DNA of 42,463 bases from Streptomyces sp. DH37 (GCF_029813835.1 NZ_JARVKV010000063.1:1-42463), one strand, 5' to 3'. Numbered from the stretch's first letter, positions 6,846 to 15,557 are shown. Notes: generated by a model not told the origin, from the sequence alone. Numbers and translations: made by a program.

Positions 6846-7874
6846 ATGAGAATCGGCATCGTCGGAGCCACCGGCCAGGTCGGCACAGTGATGCGCGAGA
6901 TCCTGGCCGAGCGCGACTTCCCGGTGGAGCGGCTGCGGCTGTTCGCCTCGGCTCGCTCGGCCGGACGGACGCTGCCCTGGAAGGACGGCGAGGTCACCGT
7001 CGAGGACGCGGCCACCGCGGACTACGCGGGGCTGGACGTCGTGCTGTTCTCCGCGGGCGGCGCCACGTCCAAGGCCCTGGCCCCGAAGGTGGCCGCGGCC
7101 GGAGCCGTGGTCATCGACAACTCCTCCGCCTGGCGGCTGGACCCCCAGGTCCCGCTGGTGGTCTCCGAGGTGAACCCGCAGGCCGTCGCCGAGCGCCCCA
7201 AGGGCATCATCGCCAACCCGAACTGCACCACCATGGCCGCGATGCCGGTGCTGCGGCCGCTGCACGCCGAGGCCGGGCTGACCGCGCTGGTCGTCGCCAC
7301 CTACCAGGCGGTGTCCGGCAGCGGTCTGGCCGGTGTCGCCGAGCTGGAGGAGCAGACCCGCAAGGCGGTCGAGGGCGACGCCGCCCGGCTGGCCTTCGAC
7401 GGCTCGGCGGTCGAGTTCCCCGAGCCCGCCGCGTACGTGCGGCCCATCGCCTTCAACGTGCTGCCGATGGCGGGCTCCGTCGTCGACGACGGCCTGGGCG
7501 AGACCGACGAGGAGCAGAAGCTCCGCAACGAGAGCCGCAAGATCCTCGGCATTCCGGAGCTGAAGGTCTCGGGCACCTGTGTGCGCGTGCCGGTCTTCAC
7601 CGGCCACTCGCTCCAGATCAACGCCCGCTTCGAGCGGCCGATCAGCGCCGAGCGCGCCCGGGAGCTGCTGGAGGGCGCTCCGGGCGTGGTCCTCTCCGAG
7701 ATCCCCACCCCGCAGCAGGCCGCCGGCCAGGACCCGACCTACGTGGGCCGGATCCGCCCGGACGAGACCGTGGAGCACGGTCTGGCCCTGTTCTGCTCCG
7801 GTGACAACCTCCGCAAGGGCGCGGCGCTCAACGCCGTGCAGATCGCGGAGCTGGTCGCGGCCGAGTCCCGCTAG
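6846..7874 (+). CDS. asd: Aspartate-semialdehyde dehydrogenase
   Basis: Converts aspartyl phosphate to aspartate semialdehyde with NADPH, the branch point to lysine/diaminopimelate, threonine and methionine. The 342-residue protein starts with the Rossmann motif GATGQVG (residues 7-13). It has the active-site cysteine C127 in NPNCTTM and the histidine H254 in FTGHSLQIN, and the length is normal. ATG at 6846 follows AGAAGGAGCCCC; an upstream in-frame extension lacks a ribosome site. Streptomyces often place asd beside aspartokinase. Here it stands alone between a secreted esterase and secreted proteases, so it may be a second copy. Confidence 0.96.
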   Translation: MRIGIVGATGQVGTVMREILAERDFPVERLRLFASARSAGRTLPWKDGEVTVEDAATADYAGLDVVLFSAGGATSKALAPKVAAAGAVVIDNSSAWRLDPQVPLVVSEVNPQAVAERPKGIIANPNCTTMAAMPVLRPLHAEAGLTALVVATYQAVSGSGLAGVAELEEQTRKAVEGDAARLAFDGSAVEFPEPAAYVRPIAFNVLPMAGSVVDDGLGETDEEQKLRNESRKILGIPELKVSGTCVRVPVFTGHSLQINARFERPISAERARELLEGAPGVVLSEIPTPQQAAGQDPTYVGRIRPDETVEHGLALFCSGDNLRKGAALNAVQIAELVAAESR

Positions 7875-8047
7875 CCGCCCGGCGGGCCGCCGGACACGTA
7901 CCGGTCAGCGTCGCCCGGTACGCGGCCCCTCACGCACCGCCCGGCCCCGGTCCCGCCTCGCGCGGGGCCGGGGCCTCGCCGTCGCTGCCGCCGTCGCTGC
8001 CGCCGGGCGGGGAGGCGGGTGAGGGTTCCGGAGGTCCGTGCGCGCCC

Positions 8048-8085
8048 GCCCCGGCCCGCCCACGCCGGGGCGGGCGGGCCGGGGC
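8048..8085. terminator. Bidirectional terminator between asd and protease
   Basis: A perfect 14-bp GC stem (8048-8061 with 8072-8085) and a 10-nt loop, between convergent genes and 8 nt from the protease stop. Confidence 0.8.
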
Positions 8086-8092
8086 CGGACGG

Positions 8093-9166
8093 TCAGCCGA
8101 GCCGGGCGCCGTAGTCGCGCAGCGCCTCGGTCAGCGGCTGGTAGAAGGTCGTGCCGCCGGAGGAGCAGTTGCCGCTGCCGCCGGAGGTCAGGCCGTGGCC
8201 GGTGTCGCCGGAGAACAGCGGGCCGCCGCTGTCGCCGGGTTCGGCGCAGACGGTCGTCTGGATCAGGCCGTCGACCCTGCCCTGCGGATAGGTCACGGAG
8301 ACGTTCAGCGCCGTGACCTCGCCGTCGCGGACCCGCGTGGTGCTGCCGCTGCGCCGCACCTCCTGGCCGACGATGGGGTCGGCCGCCCGGGCGATGGGCT
8401 GGCTGGACCCGTCGTACAGGTTCACCCGGCTCGGGTGGTCCGTACGGGCGGTGTACTGCACCAGGGCGTGGTCGTCACCGGGGAAGTCGCTCGCCACGGT
8501 GACGCCGGTGACCCTTCCGAACCGGGTCGTGGACCAGCCGTTGAAGAGCTCGGCGCAGTGGCCCGCGGTCAGGAAGTACGGCATGCCGTTCCGGACGACG
8601 TTGAAGCCGAGCGAGCAGCGCGCGCCGTCCCCGCGCCAGATCGCGTCGCCGCCGAGCGCCAGGGGCGCGAACCTCCCCTCCGAGCGCTTGAGGACGGCCG
8701 TGTCGCCCCGCTCGGCGACCCGCTTCCTCAGGTCGGCCAGGGCGTCGCCCCGCACCGTGCTGTCCGCGGTGACGACGACCTTGTTGAGCCGGTGGTCGAC
8801 GGCGCGCGCGGTGCCGGGGACGCTCTTGGCCGCGAGGTCCTTCTGCACGGTGCCGAGCCGCGCGAGGGAGTACCGGACGATCCGGGGCTCGGCGCCGGCC
8901 CGCCGGACCTTCTCCGCCCCCGTTGCGCTGAGGACGTTGACCACCAGCGTGCGCGCCCCGGCGTCGTAGTAGGCCCCCGCCATGTCGTTCTTGAGGTCGC
9001 CCTCCAGGGTCGAGGCCAGTTCGCCCGCGGCGGCGGGGGTGAGCGGTCTGGGCGCGGGGGACGGGGTGTCCGCGCTCGCCGGGGCGAGGGGGCCGGAGAG
9101 GAGCGCCGCCACGCCCGCGCCCGCGATGGCGATGCGCCGTGTGAGTGTCCGTCGGTGTTTCAACAC
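8093..9166 (-). CDS. Secreted S1 family serine protease with pro-domain (streptogrisin-like)
   Basis: A 357-residue chymotrypsin-fold endopeptidase made as a prepro-enzyme. It has a signal peptide (about 1-32, ending ASA), then an alpha-lytic-protease-type pro-region (about 33-170) that acts as a folding chaperone. The protease domain carries H203 (LTAGHC), D232 (GDDHALVQY) and S313 (GDSGGP), with cysteine pairs CSLGFN/AGHC and VCAEPGD/GNCSS. The pro-region is long, like the streptogrisin C/D group. GTG at 9166 has GGGAGG 6 nt upstream. The NDYGIV motif of streptogrisin B is replaced by DDHALV. It lies just downstream of a streptogrisin B-like gene on the same strand, and a terminator after that gene suggests separate transcripts. 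Confidence 0.92.
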   Translation of the reverse strand: MLKHRRTLTRRIAIAGAGVAALLSGPLAPASADTPSPAPRPLTPAAAGELASTLEGDLKNDMAGAYYDAGARTLVVNVLSATGAEKVRRAGAEPRIVRYSLARLGTVQKDLAAKSVPGTARAVDHRLNKVVVTADSTVRGDALADLRKRVAERGDTAVLKRSEGRFAPLALGGDAIWRGDGARCSLGFNVVRNGMPYFLTAGHCAELFNGWSTTRFGRVTGVTVASDFPGDDHALVQYTARTDHPSRVNLYDGSSQPIARAADPIVGQEVRRSGSTTRVRDGEVTALNVSVTYPQGRVDGLIQTTVCAEPGDSGGPLFSGDTGHGLTSGGSGNCSSGGTTFYQPLTEALRDYGARLG

Positions 9167-9383
9167 TGTGCCTCCCGTGGGGGTGGGACCCGCCCGCGAG
9201 GGCGCGGCCCCGGAGGAATGTCCGGCCCTGTCATCCTTTTCCTCCACCGACGGAGCTACACACCGAGAGTGTCCGTTCGATTTCGGAGGGTCACGGACTC
9301 GATGTCGGCCATCATCCCCGCGACGGCGCCGTCCGGCACCTCGGGCCCGCACTCCCGCGGCGCCCGCCCCGGCGCACACGGCG

Positions 9384-9416
9384 GAGCCCCCGCCCGGCGC
9401 GGCCGGACGGGGGCTC
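9384..9416 (-). terminator. Terminator after the streptogrisin B-like gene
   Basis: GAGCCCCCG (9384-9392) pairs with CGGGGGCTC (9408-9416), 15 nt past the stop codon of the upstream protease. Confidence 0.7.
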
Positions 9417-9431
9417 GTGGTGCGGTGAGGA

Positions 9432-10328
9432 TCAGTGGACGTTCATGCCGTACGCGTTCAGCGCCTCCACGACCGGCTGGAAGAAGGTCGTGCCGCCGGT
9501 GCGGCAGTTGCCGCTGCCGCCGGAGGTGAGGCCGAAGGCGGTGGTGCCGTAGTACAGCGGGCCGCCGCTGTCGCCGGGCTCGGCGCAGACGTTGGTCTGG
9601 ATCATGCCGTAGACGACGTCGCCGCCGCCGTAGTTGACGGTGGCGTTCAGGCCCGTGACGCGGCCGCTGTGGGTGCCGGTGGTGCTGCCGCGGCGGTAGA
9701 CGGTCTGGCCCACGGACGGGTTGGCGGCCCGGGTGATGTCCTGGCTGCCGACCGTGCCGGGGCGGCTGACGGAGCTGGTGTAGCGGACGATGCCGTAGTC
9801 GTTCCCGGGGAAGCTGGTCCCGGCGGTCGAACCGAGGGTGGTGGAGCCGTTGGTCCAGGTGGAGGTGCCCTGGGTGCAGTGGCCGGCGGTCAGGAAGTAG
9901 TCCGCCCCGCTGCTGTTGCGGACGTTGAAGCCCAGCGAGCAGCGTCCGCCGCCGCTGTAGATGGCGTCGCCGCCGGAGATCAGCTTGTTGAACGTGCCGG
10001 GGGTGCGCTCGACGCGGATCGCGTCCGCGCCCGCGCCGGCGGTCCTCTTGATCTTGGCTATCTCGGCCTGGCTGACGGTGCTGTCCACCGTGACGACCAG
10101 GGTGTTGGTCGCCTTGTCGGTGTACCAGGCGGTACCCGCGACGTCCGCGGTCTTCATCGCCTTGTCCGCCATCGCGACCTGGGCCGCGGGCGAGGGCGTG
10201 GGGGCGGCGCTCGCCGAGGTCGGCAGGGCCATGGCGGCCGCGGCGACGACGGCGGAGGCCGCGGCGAGAAGACGGATGCGGCCTCGTCTGGCGGAAGCAC
10301 CGTGGGGGGAGGTGCGCTGGGTCCTCAC
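9432..10328 (-). CDS. sprB: Streptogrisin B-like secreted serine protease
   Basis: A 298-residue prepro-protease, almost the length of Streptomyces griseus protease B (299). The signal peptide ends at A41 (SASA). The pro-peptide runs to L116, and the predicted mature enzyme begins ISGGDAIYS at I117. The triad is H150 (LTAGHC), D177 (NDYGIV) and S254 (GDSGGP). The mature part is very similar to streptogrisin B throughout (RRGSTTGTHSG, NYGGGDVVYGM). It degrades extracellular protein with broad chymotrypsin-like specificity. GTG at 10328 has AGGAGG 9 nt upstream. A plausible housekeeping promoter (10439-10468) leaves an untranslated leader of about 100 nt. Confidence 0.94.
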   Translation of the reverse strand: MRTQRTSPHGASARRGRIRLLAAASAVVAAAAMALPTSASAAPTPSPAAQVAMADKAMKTADVAGTAWYTDKATNTLVVTVDSTVSQAEIAKIKRTAGAGADAIRVERTPGTFNKLISGGDAIYSGGGRCSLGFNVRNSSGADYFLTAGHCTQGTSTWTNGSTTLGSTAGTSFPGNDYGIVRYTSSVSRPGTVGSQDITRAANPSVGQTVYRRGSTTGTHSGRVTGLNATVNYGGGDVVYGMIQTNVCAEPGDSGGPLYYGTTAFGLTSGGSGNCRTGGTTFFQPVVEALNAYGMNVH

Positions 10329-10438
10329 TGGCTGTTCCTCCTGTGAAGGATATGGGGGGAACCCGCGATGGGGGCGCGGGCGCAGAGGCGAGGGCAGGGA
10401 CCCGCTGTGCGACGCGTCCCTGACAAACACCGGGACGG

Positions 10439-10468
10439 AGTATTCACACGTTCGTTCTGCGCGCGCAA
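10439..10468 (-). promoter_or_regulatory. Candidate promoter of sprB
   Basis: On the minus strand TTGCGC (-35) and AATACT (-10) are 18 nt apart, a fair match to the HrdB pattern. Transcription would begin near 10432. Confidence 0.45.
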
Positions 10469-10548
10469 GGGGGCCGTTGCGCCAAGTTGCATCGCTCAGC
10501 GCACCGGCCGCCCCGTATAGCGGACATGAGCGGACGTCAGCGGCGGCC

Positions 10549-11769
10549 TCAGCAGTCGCAGTTGCAGTTGCACCCGCCGCCGGAGCCGCCGGAACTCCCC
10601 GAACCGCCGGAGCTGTTGCAGCACTTGCAGCAGTCACCACAGCAACTGCAGCAGTCGCAGCACCCGGAGCAGTCGATGGAACGGCACAGCCCCTCGCGTC
10701 TGCGCCTCGACCAGGGGCCCTCGTACTCCTCGCGGCAGCAAATCTGACCGGTGCAGAACAGCCCCGTCCACACCGCGCAGCCCGCCAGCAGCCCCCGGCG
10801 CCGCGGCGGGCCGGGAAAGGGCGGGCCGGGGTGTCCGGGATGACCGGGGAGACCGGGATGCCCCGGACGTCCGGGGTGCGGCGGGCTGACGCGCGCCGCC
10901 GCGAAGGCCCGGTCCACCGCGTGCCGCAGCTCGTGGCCGAGCAGTACGCGCACCAGCGCGGCGCCCCCCTCGTCCCCGAACTCCACGTCCCGCAGCGCCA
11001 GCCGTACGCCGTGCGCGGCGTCGTCGCACAGCCGGCGCACCTCCGCCAGGGGCGTGCCGGTGACGGCTATCGGGTTCCAGGCGCCCGCCTCCTCGTCGGC
11101 GGCCAGGTCCTCCACGGCGTCCAGCAGGTGCGCCAGCCGGCCGAAGAGCCGGCCGGCCTCGGCCAGCGGCGCCGCGTTGCCGGGCCGCCCGGCCAGCACC
11201 GCGGTGTGGGCGAAGGCCGCGGCGGTGGCCGTCTCGGTCGGCTCGGTGACCGCGAGCAGCGAACCGCCCGGCCCCGTCGCGGCCTCCACCAGCGGCTGCC
11301 GTCCGACGGCCTCGGTCAGCACCGCGGTGTCGAAGCCCAGTTCCGCACCGGTGCGCGCCCCCGCCCGGTCCCAACCGGCCGCGACCCTGCGGGCCGCCGC
11401 CGCCACCGGGCGGCGCGCCATCGCGCCGTCCCCGTCGGCGACGTGGTCGCGCACCTTGGCCGAGGCCAGCACCAGGGAGACCGCCGCGGCCAGCCGGGCG
11501 CCCTCGCCGCGGGCCACGGAGGCGGTGCGCATCCCGCGCAGCGGGCACGGTCCGGCGGTGCGCCGCAGGCCGCCGGAGCCGCCGGCCGGGCGCGGCGTCT
11601 GCGCCTCGGTCAGCACGGAGACGACGAGTCCGTCGTAGTTGGTGACCACGCGCGCGAACTGGCCGTGGTCCCGGCGCAGCGCGAGGCAGAGCCCGCACAG
11701 GTGCGCCGTCCAGGCGGCCAGCAGTTCCCCGTTCAACCGGTGACGGCACGGCCTGACGATGCCGAACAA
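10549..11769 (-). CDS. DUF5685-like protein with collagen-like linker and cysteine-rich tail
   Basis: A 406-residue protein of unknown function. The first ~280 residues look like the actinobacterial DUF5685 family: RPCRHRL with C8, then HLCGLCLALR with C25 and C28, YDGLVVSVLTEAQ, and a further CPLRGM. This set could bind a metal. Around residues 296-321 are six Gly-X-Pro triplets, three with histidine, like a collagen repeat. The last 47 residues contain 16 cysteines, mostly as CC pairs spaced by one or two residues, a glycine/serine spacer, and an end of three CX units. Four more cysteines come just before. I chose TTG at 11769, preceded by GGGGGG at 5-6 nt; an upstream frame extension lacks family similarity. 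No signal peptide is visible. It is divergent from the sepF paralogue. The tail might be a metallothionein-like metal store or a thiol sensor; nothing proves either. Confidence 0.8.
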   Translation of the reverse strand: MFGIVRPCRHRLNGELLAAWTAHLCGLCLALRRDHGQFARVVTNYDGLVVSVLTEAQTPRPAGGSGGLRRTAGPCPLRGMRTASVARGEGARLAAAVSLVLASAKVRDHVADGDGAMARRPVAAAARRVAAGWDRAGARTGAELGFDTAVLTEAVGRQPLVEAATGPGGSLLAVTEPTETATAAAFAHTAVLAGRPGNAAPLAEAGRLFGRLAHLLDAVEDLAADEEAGAWNPIAVTGTPLAEVRRLCDDAAHGVRLALRDVEFGDEGGAALVRVLLGHELRHAVDRAFAAARVSPPHPGRPGHPGLPGHPGHPGPPFPGPPRRRGLLAGCAVWTGLFCTGQICCREEYEGPWSRRRREGLCRSIDCSGCCDCCSCCGDCCKCCNSSGGSGSSGGSGGGCNCNCDC

Positions 11770-12077
11770 GTTTCCCCCCGTTACCCCTGACGCATGAGTG
11801 TCCGTCACGATACCGGGCACTTCACCCGTATGCCCTTGGTGACCACCCGTCCGGCGGGACCGCCCGGTTCCGCGCCGCGTCACCGCCCGCGCACGCCCCC
11901 GGCCCTCGCGCCGGGGGCGCGCCACGCGCCTCCTGTGCACCAGAACCGTCACGAATCCCGTGCGGAACGGGTAACTGTTTGGCGCGTTGTCAGCATCATG
12001 GACGACGATAGGGGTGCGGGCCCCGCGGCGGAGGCGCTGCCAGACACGGTGGACCGTGCATGTGAGAGGAGGCGTCC
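11770..12077. promoter_or_regulatory. Divergent intergenic region with hairpin
   Basis: This 308-nt stretch has no convincing gene and holds the promoters of the DUF5685-like gene and the sepF paralogue. A 9-bp inverted repeat, CGCCCCCGG (11894-11902) with CCGGGGGCG (11911-11919), lies near its middle and could insulate the two promoters or form a leader hairpin. Confidence 0.5.
11987..12014 (+). promoter_or_regulatory. Candidate promoter of the sepF paralogue
   Basis: TTGTCA (11987-11992) and TAGGGG (12009-12014) are 16 nt apart, giving a leader of about 55-60 nt before the ATG at 12078. Confidence 0.4.
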
Positions 12078-12518
12078 ATGGGATCGGTGCGCAAGGCGAG
12101 TGCCTGGCTGGGCCTCGTCGACGACAGCGAGATGCGTTACTACGACGACGAGTACGCCGAGGGTTCCGAGTCCGAGGACGTCCGTGAGACCTGGGTCACC
12201 GACCCGCGCGTGCGCGTGACCGCCGAGACCGCCCAGGGGCAGGGCACCCGGATCGCGACGGTCACCCCCGACGGCTTCCGGGACGCCCGCGGCATCGGCG
12301 AGCTCTTCCGCGAGGGCGTCCCGGTGATCGTGAACCTCACGGCCATGGAGCCCGCCGACGCCAAGCGGGTCGTCGACTTCGCCGCCGGCCTGACCTTCGG
12401 GCTGCGCGGCTCGATCGAGCGCGTGGCCACCCGCGTCTTCCTGCTGACCCCTCCCGACTACCAGGTGATCAGCGGCGAGGAGCGCCGCAGCCCCGACGGC
12501 TTCTTCAACCAGAGCTGA
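12078..12518 (+). CDS. sepF: SepF-family cell division protein (SepF2-type paralogue)
   Basis: SepF anchors FtsZ to the membrane and aligns its filaments. This 146-residue copy has a short N-terminal helix (MGSVRKASAWLGLV), an acidic linker (residues 16-45), and the SepF core with PDGFRDARGIGELFREG, VIVNLTAMEPADAKRVVDFAAGL and GLRGSIERVATRVFLLTP. Unlike the division-cluster SepF, it has a very short linker and no ftsZ or yggS neighbours, which fits the extra SepF paralogues of Streptomyces (SepF2/SepF3). A specific sporulation role is inferred only. ATG at 12078 has GAGGAGG upstream. It is divergent from the cysteine-tailed protein. Confidence 0.9.
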   Translation: MGSVRKASAWLGLVDDSEMRYYDDEYAEGSESEDVRETWVTDPRVRVTAETAQGQGTRIATVTPDGFRDARGIGELFREGVPVIVNLTAMEPADAKRVVDFAAGLTFGLRGSIERVATRVFLLTPPDYQVISGEERRSPDGFFNQS

Positions 12519-12519
12519 G

Positions 12520-12541
12520 GCCCGGCCGCGCCCGGCCGGGC
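12520..12541. terminator. Terminator between sepF paralogue and glutaryl-CoA dehydrogenase
   Basis: GCCCGGCCG (12520-12528) pairs with CGGCCGGGC (12533-12541) around a 4-nt loop. It fills almost the whole 25-nt gap between convergent genes. Confidence 0.65.
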
Positions 12542-12543
12542 GC

Positions 12544-13731
12544 TCACCGGAACGCGTCGATGCCGGTGAGCGCCTTGCCCAGCACCAGCTGGTGCATCTC
12601 CACCGTGCCCTCGTAGGTCAGCACCGACTCCAGGTTCGTGGCGTGCCGCATCACCGGGTACTCCAGGGAGATCCCGTTGGCGCCGAGGATCGTGCGGGCG
12701 GTGCGGCAGATCTCGATCGCCTCGCGCACGTTGTTGAGCTTGCCGAAGCTGACCTGCTCCGCGCGCAGCCGCCCCGCGTCCATCCGCCGTCCCAGGTGGT
12801 GGGCGAGCAGGACGCCCTTGTGCAGTTCCAGCGCCATGTCGGCGAGCTTGGCCTGGGTGAGCTGGAAGCCGCCGATCGGCCGGCCGAACTGCTCCCGGGT
12901 GCGCGCGTACGCGAGGGCCGTCTCGAAGCAGGAGCGGGCCGCGCCCATCGCGCCCCAGACGATGCCGTAGCGGGCGTGGTTGAGGCAGCTCAGCGGGCCG
13001 CGCAGGCCGGTGACGCCCGGCAGCACCGCGTCGGCGGGCAGCCGTACGCCGTCCAGGACCAGCTCGCTGGTGACCGAGGCGCGCAGGGACCACTTGTGCC
13101 TGATCTCGGGCGCGGAGAAGCCCGGGGCGTCGGTGGGGACGACGAAGCCGCGCACGCCCTCGTCGGTACGGGCCCAGACGACGGCGACCGAGGCCACCGA
13201 GCCGTTGGTGATCCACATCTTGCGGCCGGTCAGCACCCAGTCGCCCCCGTCGCGCTTGGCGTGGGTGCGCATCCCGGCCGGGTCGGAGCCGTGGTCGGGC
13301 TCGGTGAGGCCGAAGCAGCCGATGGCCTCGCCGGAGGCCATGCGCGGCAGCCACTGCCGCTTCTGCTCCTCCGAGCCGTAGCGGTGGATGGCGTACATCG
13401 CCAGCGAGCCCTGCACCGAGACCAGCGAGCGGATGCCGGAGTCGGCGGCCTCCAGTTCCAGGCAGGCCAGCCCGTACTGGACGGCGGACGCCCCCGCGCA
13501 GCCGTAGCCCTGGAGCGACATGCCCAGGGCGCCGATCGAGCCGAGCTCGCGGGCCAGCTCCCGGATGCCGGGCAGCTCGCCGCGCTCGTACCACTCGGCG
13601 ACGTGCGGCAGCACCCGGTCGGCGGCCCAGGAGCGGACGGTGTCGCGCACCGCCAGGTCCTCGGGCTCGAGCAGGTCGTCCAGGCCGAGCGGGTCGGCGG
13701 GGTCGAACGGGGGCGGGGCGGAGCTGGACAC
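12544..13731 (-). CDS. Glutaryl-CoA dehydrogenase-type acyl-CoA dehydrogenase
   Basis: A 395-residue flavoenzyme that fits glutaryl-CoA dehydrogenase (oxidative decarboxylation of glutaryl-CoA to crotonyl-CoA in lysine and tryptophan breakdown). Evidence is the IRSLVSVQGSLAM segment with R101, equivalent to the arginine that holds the glutaryl carboxylate, and E374 in LTYEGTVEMH as catalytic base. FGLTEPDHGSDP and GRKMWITNGSVA form the FAD site. Length matches the family. GTG at 13731 has GGAGG 5 nt upstream; the much longer open frame that continues upstream runs through the MFS gene and is not real. The MFS gene ends 41 nt before it on the same strand, so the two may be cotranscribed. Confidence 0.88.
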   Translation of the reverse strand: MSSSAPPPFDPADPLGLDDLLEPEDLAVRDTVRSWAADRVLPHVAEWYERGELPGIRELARELGSIGALGMSLQGYGCAGASAVQYGLACLELEAADSGIRSLVSVQGSLAMYAIHRYGSEEQKRQWLPRMASGEAIGCFGLTEPDHGSDPAGMRTHAKRDGGDWVLTGRKMWITNGSVASVAVVWARTDEGVRGFVVPTDAPGFSAPEIRHKWSLRASVTSELVLDGVRLPADAVLPGVTGLRGPLSCLNHARYGIVWGAMGAARSCFETALAYARTREQFGRPIGGFQLTQAKLADMALELHKGVLLAHHLGRRMDAGRLRAEQVSFGKLNNVREAIEICRTARTILGANGISLEYPVMRHATNLESVLTYEGTVEMHQLVLGKALTGIDAFR

Positions 13732-13772
13732 GGTGGCCTCCGGCTGGGGTTCCTCGAGGGTCGCGCCCGACG

Positions 13773-15557
13773 TTACGGCCGGGTAACCCCGGTGGACAAG
13801 AGGGGGCCGCCCTGCTGTCCGGGCAGCTCGGCGGGGGGCGCGGGGGCGTCCGCGCCGTCCCGGCCCGGCTTCCCGTCCGGCCCCTTTCCGGTCTCCTCGC
13901 CCGGCTCCACGGCACGCGCCCCGTCCCGCGCCCCGTCCCGCACCGTGGCCTCCACCGCGCGCGGCAGCCGCAGCGCGGCCAGCGCGCCGAGCAGCAGCAG
14001 CCCGGCGCTGACCAGCAGCGTCATCTGCAGCCCGTGGACGAAGGACTCCCGCGCCGCCGTGCGCAGCGCCTCGCCGGCCGGTCCCCCGAGCCGCTCGGCG
14101 ACCTCGTACGCCTCCCCCAGCGAGTGGGCGGCGTCGCGCCCGGCCTCCTCCGGCACGCCCGGCGCCCGCCGCACCCCGGGGGCGTAGGCGGCGTTCATGA
14201 CGGTGCCCAGGATCGCGATGCCCATCCCCGCGCCGAGCTGGTACGCGGTCTCGCCGATCGCGGCGGCGCCGCCCGCGTGCCGGGCCGGGGCCTCGCTGAG
14301 CATCGACTCGTAGGCGCCGAACAGCGTCGTCTCCAGCCCGAAGCCCAGCGCGACGAAGCCGCCGACCAGGAGGACGGGCTCGTCCCGCAGGCCGACGCCG
14401 GTCAGCGACAGCACGGCGGCGGCGGTGAGCAGGAAGCCCAGGGACACCATGGCGCGCGGCCCCAGGCGGCGCAGCATCCGGGAGCCGGCCAGCCCGGCGG
14501 CGATCGCGGCGAGGCTGAGCGGCAGCAGCCGCAGCCCGGTCTCCAGGGGGGTGAGGCCGAGGACCAGCTGGAGGTACTGGGCGGCGATCAGCGCCAGGCC
14601 CACCAGCGCCAGCACGGTCAGCACGATGCAGGCCACGGCCGTGCCGAAGGCGGGCCGGGCCAGGGTGGCGCAGTCCACCAGGGGATGCCGGCGGCGGAGC
14701 TGGCGGCGTACGAAGAGCGCGAGCAGCGCCGCTCCCAGCACCAGCGGCCCCAGCGTCCCGGCGTGCAGGACCTCGCCGCCGCCCGCCCGCTTCACGCCCA
14801 GGATGAGGGCGCACAGCCCGGTGGCGGCCACGAGGGCGCCGACCGCGTCCCAGGGGCCGTCGCGGTCGCCGGTGGACTCCGGCAGCAGCCGCCACCCGGC
14901 CGGGATGCACAGCAGCATCAGCGGGATGTTGACCAGGAAGACCGAGCCCCACCAGAAGTGCTCCAGCAGAAAGCCGCCGACCAGCGGCCCGACGGCGGCG
15001 CCGACCGCGGCGACGGCGCTCCACACGCCGATGGCCAGCGCCCGCTCGCGGCGGTCGGGGAAGACCTCGCGCAGGATCGACAGGGTGGCCGGCATGATCA
15101 TCGCGCCGCCGACGCCCAGCAGGGCGCGCGCCGCGATCAGCGTCCCCGGCGTGTGCGCGTACGCCGCCAGCGCTGAGGCGACGCCGAAGATGGCGTATCC
15201 CCCCAGCAGCACCCTGCGCCGCCCCACCCGGTCCCCGAGGGTGCCGAAGAGGATCAGCAGGGAGGCGCAGACGAGCGGGTAGGCGTCGACGATCCACAGC
15301 AGCTCGATGGCGCCGGGCCGCAGCGCCTCGGAGACGGCGGGGACGGCGACGTGCAGCACGGTCGCGTCGACGGCCACCAGGAACAGGCTGACGCACAGGA
15401 CGACGAGCACGGTCCAGCGGCTCGCGCCGCCGCCCCGGGCGGGGCCACCGCCCGTTCCGGCCGGCCGCCGCTGCCGTCCGGCCGTTCCCGTCCGTCGCGG
15501 TCCCTGCCGGGGGACGTCCGCCGCCCTGGTGGCTCCGGCCGTGGTCGTCCCGGACAT
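13773..15557 (-). CDS. MFS drug exporter, DHA2 (14-TM) family
   Basis: A 594-residue inner-membrane antiporter of the QacA/SmvA type. After a basic, Gly/Pro/Arg-rich cytoplasmic N terminus (about 47 residues) come 14 predicted membrane segments. TM1 contains LFLVAVDATVLHVAVPAV (motif D1), the TM2-3 loop has GDRVGRRRVLLGG (motif A), and TM5 has VGPLVGGFLLEHFWW (motif C, export signature). The last ~60 residues form a disordered acidic/basic tail with a DGARDGARA repeat. It is expected to expel cationic or lipophilic drugs using the proton gradient. ATG at 15557 has AGGAGGT 8 nt upstream. No TetR or MarR regulator gene is adjacent. Confidence 0.92.
   Translation of the reverse strand: MSGTTTAGATRAADVPRQGPRRTGTAGRQRRPAGTGGGPARGGGASRWTVLVVLCVSLFLVAVDATVLHVAVPAVSEALRPGAIELLWIVDAYPLVCASLLILFGTLGDRVGRRRVLLGGYAIFGVASALAAYAHTPGTLIAARALLGVGGAMIMPATLSILREVFPDRRERALAIGVWSAVAAVGAAVGPLVGGFLLEHFWWGSVFLVNIPLMLLCIPAGWRLLPESTGDRDGPWDAVGALVAATGLCALILGVKRAGGGEVLHAGTLGPLVLGAALLALFVRRQLRRRHPLVDCATLARPAFGTAVACIVLTVLALVGLALIAAQYLQLVLGLTPLETGLRLLPLSLAAIAAGLAGSRMLRRLGPRAMVSLGFLLTAAAVLSLTGVGLRDEPVLLVGGFVALGFGLETTLFGAYESMLSEAPARHAGGAAAIGETAYQLGAGMGIAILGTVMNAAYAPGVRRAPGVPEEAGRDAAHSLGEAYEVAERLGGPAGEALRTAARESFVHGLQMTLLVSAGLLLLGALAALRLPRAVEATVRDGARDGARAVEPGEETGKGPDGKPGRDGADAPAPPAELPGQQGGPLLSTGVTRP

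Noticed and set aside
12544..15396. A 950-codon minus-strand frame joining the dehydrogenase to upstream sequence
   Set aside because: The upstream part is the MFS exporter read in the wrong frame; GTG 13731 with GGAGG gives the family length.
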